Assembly (NCBI GenBank): GCA_022539475.1
Contig: VCMS01000484.1
Coordinates: 60,741 to 85,424 of the forward strand
DNA: 24,684 bases
Reading direction: 5' to 3'
Origin: Gracilaria domingensis
Lineage: Eukaryota; Rhodophyta; Florideophyceae; Gracilariales; Gracilariaceae
Part shown: positions 8,474-17,796 of the stretch, one piece after another
Numbering within the stretch: position 1 is the first letter of the stretch
Layout: every line of letters starts with the position of its first letter
The notes under the pieces: generated by a model
What the model was told of the DNA's origin: nothing
Seen by the model: the letters and a program-made list of their open reading frames with translations, nothing else
Databases searched by the model: none
Position numbers and translations under genes: made by a program

Positions 8474-9447
8474 TGTAGAGCAACGCAATTTGCGTGATTA
8501 TCAGGATGATGCGCCTCATATACTCAGGGGATTGATACGAGGATGCACTCGAAGAGTTATGAGTTGGACCCAATTTTGGCGGTTACTTTTGGAATGGCTT
8601 CCCCACAGTTACCTGTAATCAGGGTTGCCATTGCTGGCCAATACCGCTAGGTGGACGCGTGTACTACCCCACCGTGTGTGTGCATATTACGGGACAATAG
8701 GTAGTGCACCTGAGGTGCCTGACACTGGGCTAGCCACGTGTACGGACCCCTGCGGGTGTGCACCACGTGTACATAGTTAGTTTAGACCTACTTAGGTGAG
8801 CTCGACCTCGTCGTCGCGAGCACCTTTGTAAAGTCAACCCGAGCACTTCTAAGTGAACTCTTTGTCGAGTAGCGCTCTCCTGAGTGGACTCTACACGAGT
8901 GAGGCTCTGGCGCCAACCGCCTACGTGGGTTATCACTCTCGCGAGTATAGCCACGTCTGGTTACGGTGGTCCTACCCTCTCGGTACCTTTGAGGAACATC
9001 TGTTGTTGATGTCGGGACCTGAGGGTCGTACCGAGGAGGTATAGGACTAGATTACGAAGTGATCCGACTCTGTATAGAGTTTTGCCGTGTTTACGGAAAC
9101 CCGTGCATTACCGTTGGAGGATCTCGCCCCGCTCCGGGCACAGTGCCGAGGAGGCCCTACCCGTCGCGTGTGGGTGTTGTTTGGTTGTTGTTTTCTGTTG
9201 CTTTCCCTCTCGGGACTACACCTGTCATTGGTCGTGTTTCATCGTTGCCGATACCACCCCGTCTCTGGAGTTTCTCATCGTTTCCTCACCACGTGGCCTA
9301 GCACCTCTGTAGGTATAGCCAGTTGCCACTTCGGCCTTACAACCGAGTTACGGTGGTACAGAGGGCTCTGTCACTGGTCTGCCATCTCTCACGAGAGCGG
9401 ACCTTCGGACAGTCTGGTGGGTTTCACTCTTCCGAGTTTGCCCCACA
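8474..9447 (+). repeat. 3' LTR of gypsy copy A (974 bp)
   Basis: It starts TGTAGAGC immediately after the polypurine tract and ends GCCCCACA at the exact point where identity with copy B stops. The ends form an imperfect inverted repeat (6 of 8 positions). Compared with the copy B LTR I saw one substitution (near 8549). Inside are a direct repeat of CCACGTGTAC (8734-8743 and 8763-8772) with an E-box-like CACGTG, and several short dyads including ACTC-loop-GAGT. Open frames inside it are considered non-coding. It should supply the polyadenylation site for pol and perhaps a reverse promoter for the antisense ORFs. Confidence 0.8.
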
Positions 9448-9772
9448 AGCTTTGGGAGCAAACAAAAAAATGTCCCCAAGGGAAAGCGAACGATTTTAGA
9501 ATTCAAGACCGAAAATGCCCCTTACCCTGGACCGTCTGCAAAAGCGTTTATACCCTTCTGGGAGGATAGTTTTGGGACACTTAAGAGAAATTTAAAATTA
9601 TTTCATAAAAGAGTCTTCTTCATTAATTTCAAATCTAGCCAGTAAGATTGCAGTTGACGAGAGCTTTCAAACGAGCTACGACATGTCATGTAATCTTCGC
9701 AAGTGTCCAAATCATCGACTCACTTGGTTGGATGTTCGCCCATCGCCAACGGGCTCTCAGTGGCCAGTATTG
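9448..9772. other. Unique 325-bp spacer at the centre of the inverted repeat
   Basis: This DNA has no partner on the other side. It is more AT-rich than the arms, especially 9590-9640, and holds no convincing ORF. It is probably host or older repeat sequence lying between two independently inserted elements. The base runs touching the LTR ends are AGCTT on the left and, read in copy B orientation, CAATA on the right. Confidence 0.7.
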
Positions 9773-10746
9773 TGTGGGGCAAACTCGGAAGAGTGAAACC
9801 CACCAGACTGTCCGAAGGTCCGCTCTCGTGAGAGATGGCAGACCAGTGACAGAGCCCTCTGTACCACCGTAACTCGGTTGTAAGGCCGAAGTGGCAACTG
9901 GCTATACCTACAGAGGTGCTAGGCCACGTGGTGAGGAAACGATGAGAAACTCCAGAGACGGGGTGGTATCGGCAACGATGAAACACGACCAATGACAGGT
10001 GTAGTCCCGAGAGGGAAAGCAACAGAAAACAACAACCAAACAACACCCACACGCGACGGGTAGGGCCTCCTCGGCACTGTGCCCGGAGCGGGGCGAGATC
10101 CTCCAACGGTAATGCACGGGTTTCCGTAAACACGGCAAAACTCTATACAGAGTCGGATCACTTCGTAATCTAGTCCTATACCTCCTCGGTACGACCCTCA
10201 GGTCCCGACATCAACAACAGATGTTCCTCAAAGGTACCGAGAGGGTAGGACCACCGTAACCAGACGTGGCTATACTCGCGAGAGTGATAACCCACGTAGG
10301 CGGTTGGCGCCAGAGCCTCACTCGTGTAGAGTCCACTCAGGAGAGCGCTACTCGACAAAGAGTTCACTTAGAAGTGCTCGGGTTGACTTTACAAAGGTGC
10401 TCGCGACGACGAGGTCGAGCTCACCTAAGTAGGTCTAAACTAACTATGTACACGTGGTGCACACCCGCAGGGGTCCGTACACGTGGCTAGCCCAGTGTCA
10501 GGCACCTCAGGTGCACTACCTATTGTCCCGTAATATGCACACACACGGTGGGGTAGTACACGCGTCCACCTAGCGGTATTGGCCAGCAATGGCAACCCTG
10601 ATTACAGGTAACTGTGGGGAAGCCATTCCAAAAGTAACCGCCAAAATTGGGTCCAACTCATAACTCTCCGAGTGCATCCTCGTATCAATCCCCTGAGTAT
10701 ATGAGGCGCATCATCCTGATAATCACGCAAATTGCGTTGCTCTACA
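9773..10746 (-). repeat. 3' LTR of gypsy copy B (974 bp)
   Basis: Inverted copy of the LTR at 8474-9447, with the same length and the same ends. One substitution is visible (HNSP against HNSS in an overlapping reading frame, near 10671). On the + strand it lies upstream of the rightward antisense ORFs, so a promoter inside it could drive them. Confidence 0.8.
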
Positions 10747-10759
10747 TCTCCCCCTCCTT
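10747..10759 (-). promoter_or_regulatory. Polypurine tract of gypsy copy B
   Basis: TCTCCCCCTCCTT on the + strand is the complement of the tract at 8461-8473 and adjoins the LTR edge at 10746. Confidence 0.7.
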
Positions 10760-10825
10760 AGAGCCGAGAACGACTTCGAGGCTGAAGTTTTGTGCGAAAC
10801 GCAAGTACGTAAATACGCCACAGTC

Positions 10826-12268
10826 ATGAGCGGTACCAACTCCTCGGTTTCTATACCTCGCAAGCGCGATACACACTCAAGCGAACAGAGTATTCAAGTA
10901 TCCGAACTCGATCACAGTACATCATCTGTCATTCCGATGAACCCGAATCAGTTTCCTCATCACCCGACGGGTCAGGGGAGCGCGTCGAACTACCCTCAGC
11001 CGGGTTCTGCGACGGCTCCACTGCCTCAGTCTCAACCGATGGTCCCGGTGAACGTTCCGTTATGGAATTCAGCGCAAGCGATGCCGCTGATGGCGAACCA
11101 AGCTGGTTGGATATCGAGGGAATCTCTCGCAGTACGCGATCCACTCCGTGATGGGTTTGCGTTCAGCCGTGCACCGTGGTTTCATCCGGTAGCTGTTAAC
11201 GATGACACTCTTCTGGAGTCGTATGCCGAAAACGGCTTCCTACCGGGCGGTCTGCCGTTAGCGGTAGTGCAATCCCCAGAATGGAAAGTTCGTATAGCGA
11301 TCGACCCGATGCTCCTCCGGTACGATACCCGCGAGGGTGAGAACCTGAACACCGCGCGCGCGGAACACGCGAAGTTGGCGTACAAGAGACTCAGTCGAGT
11401 GCACCTCGAGCACCTGGTTCCACCGTCATATGGGTTCGATACTCCGTTCTACCGTACTTTCGGTGAAGTCCGATATGGAGACAACTTGGCGACTTTCGAC
11501 CATGCGCGGTACGCTGGCGATGGCCCGAACACATCGAGGTTGATGTTGTGCTGGAATCGGCCCATACTCCGAGCGGAGTTCCGTTATCTTCGCAAGAACG
11601 CTTCCCAGGGTGGGTTCGTCAACCGCATTCGGTTTGAGCGGAAAGCTCGTTCCCGTCATGGGTATCTGATTCCGTACCCGAATATCGAGACCGAGAGGTA
11701 CAGACCGCAGGCCTTTGTTGGACGGTTCCCTCCTCTACCAGATTGGTGGCGTGATGTGGAGGTACCCAAAGGGTGTTTTGCAGAACTGCCTCCGTGCTTT
11801 AGTTACATCGGCTCCCGATTGATCAGCGATCCGCGTTCAGGATGGTGGGGTCTCGTAGCCGGCGAGTGGGCGGCACGCGTAGCAGCGTTTCTTTTCTGGG
11901 AGGCTTACGACAACTACCGTGTTTGGTATATTCCGCCGATGCTTCGCAGCATTATCCGCTCGCTGGATTTGCACACTCCCTTGGGGTCCGAAGAGAACGT
12001 GGATGAGATCCATTACATCTTGGATGTTATCGATGGAGTCGATTGGGAAACGGTGCCTCGTTCGCAACGCGGGAAAGGTCCTCGTCGTCACCACGACCGC
12101 TCACCCGGTAGGAGACACCCGACAGCAGGAGATTTCGTGTATTACGACCCATGGGAGGGTACGATGACGACTAGCGCGTATGCCGAGTGGGCAGCGAACC
12201 AGCCACGGTCGATTCCAGACAATCACCCATTGGGTTCATGTTCAGTGACAACTGGGTCGCCCCAGTAG
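10826..12268 (+). CDS. Antisense ORF1 of gypsy copy B, unknown 480-residue protein
   Basis: Mirror of the ORF at 6952-8394 and identical to it in amino-acid sequence. The two base differences I saw between copies (a T/G third position near 11494 in a Thr codon and a G/C third position near 12120 in a Pro codon) are both silent in this frame. The start is ATG 10826, just after the LTR and polypurine tract. The N-terminus is disordered and Ser/Pro/Gln-rich, the middle is globular and aromatic-rich, and the tail is basic. No recognised family and no membrane segment. It runs opposite to the pol of its own element. The remainder of copy B is broken, so an intact antisense gene here is notable, though recent insertion alone could explain it. 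Confidence 0.7.
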   Translation: MSGTNSSVSIPRKRDTHSSEQSIQVSELDHSTSSVIPMNPNQFPHHPTGQGSASNYPQPGSATAPLPQSQPMVPVNVPLWNSAQAMPLMANQAGWISRESLAVRDPLRDGFAFSRAPWFHPVAVNDDTLLESYAENGFLPGGLPLAVVQSPEWKVRIAIDPMLLRYDTREGENLNTARAEHAKLAYKRLSRVHLEHLVPPSYGFDTPFYRTFGEVRYGDNLATFDHARYAGDGPNTSRLMLCWNRPILRAEFRYLRKNASQGGFVNRIRFERKARSRHGYLIPYPNIETERYRPQAFVGRFPPLPDWWRDVEVPKGCFAELPPCFSYIGSRLISDPRSGWWGLVAGEWAARVAAFLFWEAYDNYRVWYIPPMLRSIIRSLDLHTPLGSEENVDEIHYILDVIDGVDWETVPRSQRGKGPRRHHDRSPGRRHPTAGDFVYYDPWEGTMTTSAYAEWAANQPRSIPDNHPLGSCSVTTGSPQ

Positions 12269-12678
12269 ATCTGGATGATCCGAACATGGATACTGGTGGA
12301 GAGGCGGCGGGAGCACTCGTCGAGATGGACCAGGGGTTTGTGAACGACCTACCGGCGGCGAATCAGGTGTTGCACGCCAGCGGCGGGGTACCCCAGGCTC
12401 CTGTGGGTTGGAATGTTCCGACTCAAGCGAGTGTTCCGGTGGTGGGTCCGGCCCCTGTAGCGGCTACCGTTCCTTCGGTCCTTCCGGCCCCGACAGCTCC
12501 GGTCGCTCCGGGAGACTCTCCGGCGAACATCGCGATGTTGCGCGCCAGTCTCCAGAACGCTGGAATTATCGTGCCCGATCATCTCACCACTATGGCAGGG
12601 ATACTGGCTTACGCCGTTCCGCACCCTTCGCAAGGTCCCTCCGGTAGCGGCGGTGCCGGTCCCTCATCGGGGGTGTAA
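12238..12678 (+). CDS. Antisense ORF2 of gypsy copy B, Pro/Ala/Val-rich protein
   Basis: Identical to the ORF at 6542-6982. It overlaps ORF1 by 31 bp in the -1 frame from ATG 12238; the frame is open back to 12187. It ends at TAA 12676-12678. The acidic start, low-complexity Pro/Ala/Val middle and Gly/Ser/Pro tail suggest a disordered protein or the C-terminal extension of ORF1. I cannot tell reinitiation, frameshifting and splicing apart. No family recognised. Confidence 0.5.
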   Translation: MFSDNWVAPVDLDDPNMDTGGEAAGALVEMDQGFVNDLPAANQVLHASGGVPQAPVGWNVPTQASVPVVGPAPVAATVPSVLPAPTAPVAPGDSPANIAMLRASLQNAGIIVPDHLTTMAGILAYAVPHPSQGPSGSGGAGPSSGV

Positions 12679-13047
12679 GATGACCAGCACGGCTGGAGGA
12701 CTTGGTCCTCAGTATAAGATAGAAACAGTAAAACCATCTAGTGGTAACTTTCCCTTCACCCTTTTGCCTGTTCTCCACGAACTTGATCGATCTTCGATTA
12801 CTTCTTCACTCACACTGTGTTCAAGTGTACTTCACTTCTCTGGTGCTTCTTCTACTCTAACCGTTTTAAATCGGTACAACCGGCATTTCGGTATGCTCTT
12901 CTTTCTTTCTTCTCACTTCTTCTAGTTCAGTCTTCACCGCTTCATTGGTCTTCTTCCTTCATTCATCCCCACACAGAAGGGGTCAACTCTCCATTCTGAG
13001 TCTTCCGCATCGCGGTATAGTTGAAAGCTCCTCACCGGGAACGGTTC
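12679..13047. other. Convergent gap between antisense ORF2 and chromodomain, copy B
   Basis: Mirror of 6173-6541. On the + strand it is pyrimidine-rich with TTC/CTT blocks (about 12780-12960). No gene supported. Confidence 0.45.
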
Positions 13048-13290
13048 TTATCCCACCTGGGCTTGGTCCAGGTTGGACGGCAAGGCTGACCGAGTGCGAC
13101 GGTGGCATGAAACGATCTTCGACCTAGGTAGGTGCTCGACCGGCTCCATGGTGTCCTCCTCGGCGGAGTAGCCATACCATTGCACTTGGTACAGTACAGT
13201 CCCATCGGGGTCTACAACATGACGTACGATACGTTCGATCACGTATTCCTGCGGGTACACCTCGGTGTTTGACTGCTCTCCTTCACCCAT
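13048..13290 (-). CDS. Separate chromodomain protein of gypsy copy B
   Basis: Eighty residues identical to the copy A chromodomain at 5930-6172: the cage Tyr, Trp and Tyr are present and Met stands where the NTWEP tryptophan is usual. It starts at ATG 13290 in the same favourable context. It is still intact although the pol upstream of it is disrupted, so it could in principle act in trans. Confidence 0.8.
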   Translation of the reverse strand: MGEGEQSNTEVYPQEYVIERIVRHVVDPDGTVLYQVQWYGYSAEEDTMEPVEHLPRSKIVSCHRRTRSALPSNLDQAQVG

Positions 13291-13984
13291 TGTGGTTTCG
13301 TACCTTCGAGGGTGGCGAGGTGGTGGCCGGCTAACCTCTAGAGGGGTTCCTCTTTGGACTTAACCAGTCACGACTCACTAGGAGTTCCTCGCTGCGCGAA
13401 AACTACAACTTACGCCAGGAGCGTCCAATCTTCAACCTGAAAGGTTCTTCTTGAAGTACTCTCCTTCTTGAGTCTGACGAGCTTCGGCTCGTTTTGGTTG
13501 AGCTTCCGACCGTCCAACGGTAGCTTCGGGACTCTGAGCTCCCTTTTGCTATCCAGAAGGATCGTACGTGCGACGGAGAACGGGCAGGGTCTCGCTCGTG
13601 CGCCATGGAGGCGGATTGACCAATCACGGTGCATATCGCGGCCTTCTCGTTGGCCAGGCGATGGCACTTGTGAGTAACGAGTTACCCTAACAGGTGTCCG
13701 TTCGCCTACGGTTGGCGACCGTACATCGTGCACGGTGCACGTGTGGTACTCGCGCAGGCGACTTACTGTCAGCAGTTCCCCGCGTCGGCGGTGCTTTCCG
13801 TACGTCACCACGTCACACAACGTGTTACTCTCCACTTGGGTGTGTCATGAGTCCTCTGCCACGCGGCGTGGGTGCACCATCGACGGTTTCCAAACTCGTA
13901 CTTCGTACTTCACCTTTCCAAGGTTGTTTTCCCAAATAATACGCGGGTAAGTACGACTTCTCGTTTCCTCCTACTACGGCGTGG
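13291..13984 (-). other. Pol-to-chromodomain interval of gypsy copy B
   Basis: Mirror of 5236-5929, with one base difference seen next to the pol stop (near 13979). The basic open frame (13410-13835) with three 21-bp-spaced GAAGCT units is also present. Coding status unknown. Confidence 0.4.
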
Positions 13985-16661
13985 TTAACACCGGTCGGTA
14001 ACATTGAGCTGATCTACTGCTTGCGGTTCTGCGTTCTCCGGGAAGCCCGGGTCTACAGATACTGTCTTCTCCGCTCTGCGGGTGGTGACCTCACTCAGTT
14101 GTGGTGTTCCCGACGGGGTTACGTTATCCACAGCGGTGTGTACCCCCTGGGTGGGTCGTGTCGTTTCCAGCGCATTGCTCAACGAACTCGACGGAGTATC
14201 ACCACGAGGTACGGCGCCTCGGCGCACCACAACGCTATCGGTAGAGACCGCGAGATTGGTTGCGGTACCTTGCGACACAGTGTGACCGTGCGACGCCGGT
14301 GTAACGGGTTCCGTACTTTCCTCCCCCTCCTTAGGCGGTGGCACGGGACCCACGACGTCCGGTGGGGGGTCAACTCTAGTTGAGTTTTCCTCTTCGTCTC
14401 CCGCAACGGGTTGTGCTACCCGCGTGGGTGATTCTGACTTCGGTAGATGCGATAAGCCGCGATCAGGGCGGAGAGTCGCAGGGCGCGAAGATACGACCTG
14501 TTCGTCCCCTGTAGCTTCACCCAGTTGGGTGTTAACGTGAACGTAGGGTGGTGGGGCCAGCGCGACACGGTCTAACGATATCCGTTCGTGGAGATTATTG
14601 ATATCCAATACTACGGTATCGTCCGTGACGGAAATAACCTTGTAGGGTCCTTCCGCGATAGGCGAGAGCTTGTGGCGGTGTTCCTTCTCCGGATTATAGT
14701 ATTCTTTGCGGAGAAATACCATATCGTCTGGTTTGACCTTTGGTAATGGGGTCTTAACCTTCGCATCGAAGTTGCGCTTATAAGCGGCCTGCGCCTTATC
14801 CATCGCTGTGCGAGCGACCGGTACCATTTTGGTTAACCAATCCTTCCAAGCGTTCCTGTATAACCCAACAGACGGGTACGTAGAAAGCGTTTCTTGAGCC
14901 TCGATTGCAACCGGTGGCGGTACTCTTGACAATACCAACTCAAAAGGTGCTAGCTTCGTTACCTGGTGGACTTGGGTGCTGTACGCATACGTAATAGCGT
15001 CCGTATACAAATCCCAATCCTTAGGATGATCTGCCACATAAGATCTTAATGCATTCAGCATGGTACGGTTAAATCGTTCTACCTGACCATTTGTTTGGGG
15101 GTGGTAGGTGGTCGTAAATAGATTCTTGACACTCAAGATCCGACAGACGTCCTGGAAAAACCTTCGACGTGAACTGTGAACCGTTATCTGATAATAGATG
15201 AACCGGTGGACCGTACACAAAGACCCAGTGGGTGACAAAAGCTTGTGCAACCACGGTGGCCCTAATCCGTTTCAGCGGGACTGTCAGTACCAACTTAGAG
15301 AACCGATCGGTGATAACCAGAAGGTATCGATTGCCTCTTGCGGTTCTGATCAATTCACCTAAGATATCGATAGCGATAAACTCCAAAGGAGACCGTGCTG
15401 GGAACAGCGTTAACTTCTTCGAGTACTTACGAAGTTTCACGTTATTCTTAGCGCACTCGGTGCAAGAGCGTCGTACTGCGTAGCAGTCCAATGCCATTGA
15501 CGGCCAATAAAAATCCCTACGCAGGGTCAAGTATAGTTTTCGACCTCCTGGGTGGGCTCCTACCTTCACATAGTGTGTCATGACCAACACACGGTTTTGC
15601 AGCGAGTATGGGACCACAATTTGGGTATACGCTTCAACCAACCTAACCAGGTACCCCTGATCGTTAACCTGAAAAGGTATACGATCTCCTCCATTGAGAC
15701 GAGCGCGAATTCGCGTACAAAACTCATCCGTTTGCTGTTCTCGGATCATCTCCTCGGGAGTGATGGGTACAAAAGATCCAGTCAAGGGATCCAACTTCTC
15801 AGAAGTGAGCAGGATGTCGTCACAGATGTCATCCGACAAAGATTCGACCCAACCTGCTTGTTCTTCCACCATAAAGCATGGTATGTCCAGATCGTCAACT
15901 GGTGCCGCTTCTGCATTTGTTCCCAAGCGGGAGAGTGCATCTGCCTGCAGATTCAACGTTCCTTTTTTGTACGTAACTGTGAAATCGAACTCCGATAACC
16001 TCAAGCGCCAACGCATCAAGCGTCCTGATGGTTCCGAGATTTCCATGAGCCATCGGAGAGATGAGTGGTCCGTATGTACCGTAAAATGGTTGCCCATAAG
16101 ATATGGCCTCAGTGTAGTTAGAGCCCATACAACGGCTAAGCACTCTTTCTCCGAAACTGAGTAGTTACGTTCGTGTACGTTGAAGGATCGCGACCAGTAT
16201 CCAATTGGATGTCTCACGCCGTCTTTCGTGACCTGAAACAGGGCGCAACCAACCTGGTGTGCACTGGCGTCACTGTCTACTTCGAATGGAAGTCCTAGCT
16301 TAGGCAAAGCCAAGATTGGCGGTGACGTTACTGCGTCAATTAATGCCGAAAAGGCAGACGCTTCCGCGTCGCCTAGGGGTTCCAGTTGAACTGGTTGACC
16401 TTTTCTCAAAAGGTGGTTAAGGGGGGTCGCAATATCTGCGAAGTTCGGGACAAAACGCCGATAAACATTACAAAGACCCAGAAAACTGCGGAGTTCCGTT
16501 TGTGTCGTAGGGTGTTTCGCTTCCTTCAGCGACTTCAAGCGAACTGCGTCAACTGAGAGCTGTCCAGGTCGAATGATATGCCCTAGGTATTTGACAGAAT
16601 CTGTGAAGAACTCGCACTTCTTGAGTTTCAGCGTAATGCCCGCGTCCCTGAGGACTCTCAT
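13985..16661 (-). pseudogene. pol: Gypsy Pol 3' part, copy B (RT end, RNase H, frameshifted integrase)
   Basis: Read on the minus strand, this begins inside the reverse transcriptase just after the YLDD region, at the copia insertion edge. It continues through RNase H and the integrase zinc finger with the first two catalytic Asp residues. An extra C at about 15161-15162 relative to copy A then shifts the frame between the second Asp (SDNGSQF) and the catalytic Glu. The other frame carries the Glu, the GPY motif and the Pro/Ser/Thr-rich tail to the stop at 13985. Amino-acid changes against copy A include Lys to Gln, Glu to Lys, Thr to Arg, Asn to Ser, Arg to Gln, Ser to Leu and Ala to Gly. 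No active integrase can come from this frame as it stands. Confidence 0.9.
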
Positions 16662-16976
16662 TGTTGATCCTACAAGTCCGTGACTACTTGCGTCGACATT
16701 ACATCTTCTTTGTCGATACTCTTCGAACACTATGGTATCGATATTAGTCCATCGCACTGTGCGGATAACTTGCGTAGCTACTTAGCAGTCCAGGCTAGGC
16801 TCGTTGTCGCCTTCTAGCCCGGATAGGAATCTAGTCGCAACAGTAAAGCATACTGCAAGAGCAAGCAGACCTGTGTCTTTGCTCGCGTTTTCCTCCGCTC
16901 AGAGTCCTCGTGGACAGACAGGATAGCCAGCGCTCCCTGTCCGAGCACAACAACATCTCAGTGTTGTTTGTCGACA
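16662..16976 (+). repeat. 5' LTR of the copia element (315 bp)
   Basis: TG...CA ends with near-matching termini. It differs from the 3' LTR only by T against G near 16879 and an extra CA near 16959-16960. It contains a hairpin at 16907-16945 whose arms are CTCGTGGACAG and CTGTCCGAG, with a two-base bulge; the same hairpin is in the 3' LTR. Confidence 0.93.
16907..16945 (+). other. Hairpin in the copia LTR
   Basis: Nine pairs interrupted by a two-base bulge on the 5' side enclose a 19-nt loop. It falls near the 3' end of the LTR, possibly in R or U5, and could affect polyadenylation, packaging or priming. The role is inference. Confidence 0.4.
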
Positions 16977-17016
16977 TTCGCGAATCAAAGCAAACAACCA
17001 AACAATTTATCTGATC
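16977..17016 (+). other. Copia leader without an ordinary tRNA primer site
   Basis: Forty bases between the LTR and the gag ATG. A primer site for the CCA end of a tRNA would begin TGG at or just after the LTR; no TGG is present here. It opens with the 8-bp palindrome TTCGCGAA (16977-16984), followed by an A-rich, structure-poor stretch. Priming may use an internal tRNA fragment or self-priming; this is inference. Confidence 0.5.
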
Positions 17017-17787
17017 ATGTCGAACGCGTCCGCAAAACTGTTTGGCACGATTCGTCTTCTGAATGACGTACAACGTGGACTTGAGAACCTCTTCGAGGGC
17101 TACATGTCCACTACGCCTGTATTGACCGGAGAAGATCTACTGGCCGCTATTCGTGAGGATCTTGGTGCTATGCAATTTGTAAACCCAAGTATTGTCAGCA
17201 ACTACGACATTTACAAACGCGTTCGCACCTTTTTGGAAACGAGAGAAGTAGTTATACCACGAAACGCAGAAACCGGAACTCTAATTGGTAAGCGAGTTAT
17301 TGCTGCCATTTGGAACGATGATGAACATGCAGATGTGCGCAAGCGTGCAATGGACTACTTGGATGCGATTCGTAATGGTGACGTTGTACTGTATTCGCCA
17401 TCGAACCAAGGCTCTCCAGCACAACTCCCCTTCCGACTTCAGGATCCATCCACCCCTGCTCCTGCAGGTGAATCATCTGCGCAGGTTGCAATTGATCTTT
17501 CGGAAGATCAGTACGAGAACAAACGTTGCTCTTTTTTCTCCACTCGTTACCGCACTCGCCGCGACAAATTCACTGGTGATCTAGAGGAAGATTGGGGTGA
17601 TCACATCGCTTGCTTCATGGACTACTGTAACGATCAGAAGGTGAAAGGCGGTGATCGTTCCCAATATCTACACTACTCGTTGGGTGGAGATGCTCTTCAC
17701 TTCTATCGAGAGGAGATTCGTGACAAACAGATGTCTTGGGGATCTATTGTTGGTGCCTTCAGTGAGCGGTACTCTTCACCAACCTAA
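17017..17787 (+). CDS. gag: Copia Gag, N-terminal part, ended by an in-frame stop
   Basis: 256 residues from ATG 17017 (A at -3) to TAA 17785-17787. It contains a helical, charged region (about 60-115) and a capsid-like stretch near the C-terminus (HIACFMDYCNDQ, HYSLGGDALHFYREE, WGSIVGAFSERYSSPT) of the kind common in copia Gags. The same frame continues directly after the stop as the next ORF, so the natural protein is probably one Gag cut by a single stop codon. The sequence cannot tell whether this is a point mutation or a leaky stop; TAA followed by CGA is not a known readthrough context. An ATG follows nine bases after the stop. Confidence 0.8.
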   Translation: MSNASAKLFGTIRLLNDVQRGLENLFEGYMSTTPVLTGEDLLAAIREDLGAMQFVNPSIVSNYDIYKRVRTFLETREVVIPRNAETGTLIGKRVIAAIWNDDEHADVRKRAMDYLDAIRNGDVVLYSPSNQGSPAQLPFRLQDPSTPAPAGESSAQVAIDLSEDQYENKRCSFFSTRYRTRRDKFTGDLEEDWGDHIACFMDYCNDQKVKGGDRSQYLHYSLGGDALHFYREEIRDKQMSWGSIVGAFSERYSSPT

Positions 17788-17796
17788 CGAGAAGAT

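Larger units (their letters stand above)
648..9447 (+). mobile_element. Ty3/gypsy LTR retrotransposon, copy A, 5'-truncated
   Basis: In order this holds a gag C-terminal remnant, an intact pol, a spacer, a chromodomain ORF, two antisense ORFs, a polypurine tract and a 974-bp 3' LTR. The order protease-RT-RNase H-integrase places it in Ty3/gypsy (Metaviridae). The left limit is where identity with copy B starts: the sequence shared by both begins at the ATGCTCAGCC string at 648, and copy B continues upstream into more gag. The right limit is the terminal CACA at 9447, where identity with copy B also stops. The 5' LTR, primer-binding site and most of gag are missing, so this copy was probably cut by a deletion or rearrangement after insertion. 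No target-site duplication can be tested. Confidence 0.9.
648..9447 (+). repeat. Left arm of an 8.8-kb inverted repeat
   Basis: The arm pairs with 9773-24170 on the other strand. From the centre to about 15160 the coordinates of matching bases sum to 19220. Beyond the copia insertion they sum to 24819, the difference being 5598 bp for copia plus duplicated target bases and one inserted base. After removal of those 5598 bp both arms measure 8800 bp. The arms are well over 99 percent identical by eye. Confidence 0.92.

Noticed and set aside
8730..9569. Several open frames inside the gypsy LTR, up to 160 codons, and their mirror images
   Set aside because: They lie in an LTR, overlap one another on both strands and have no recognisable domain; the longest runs across the LTR edge into the unique spacer.
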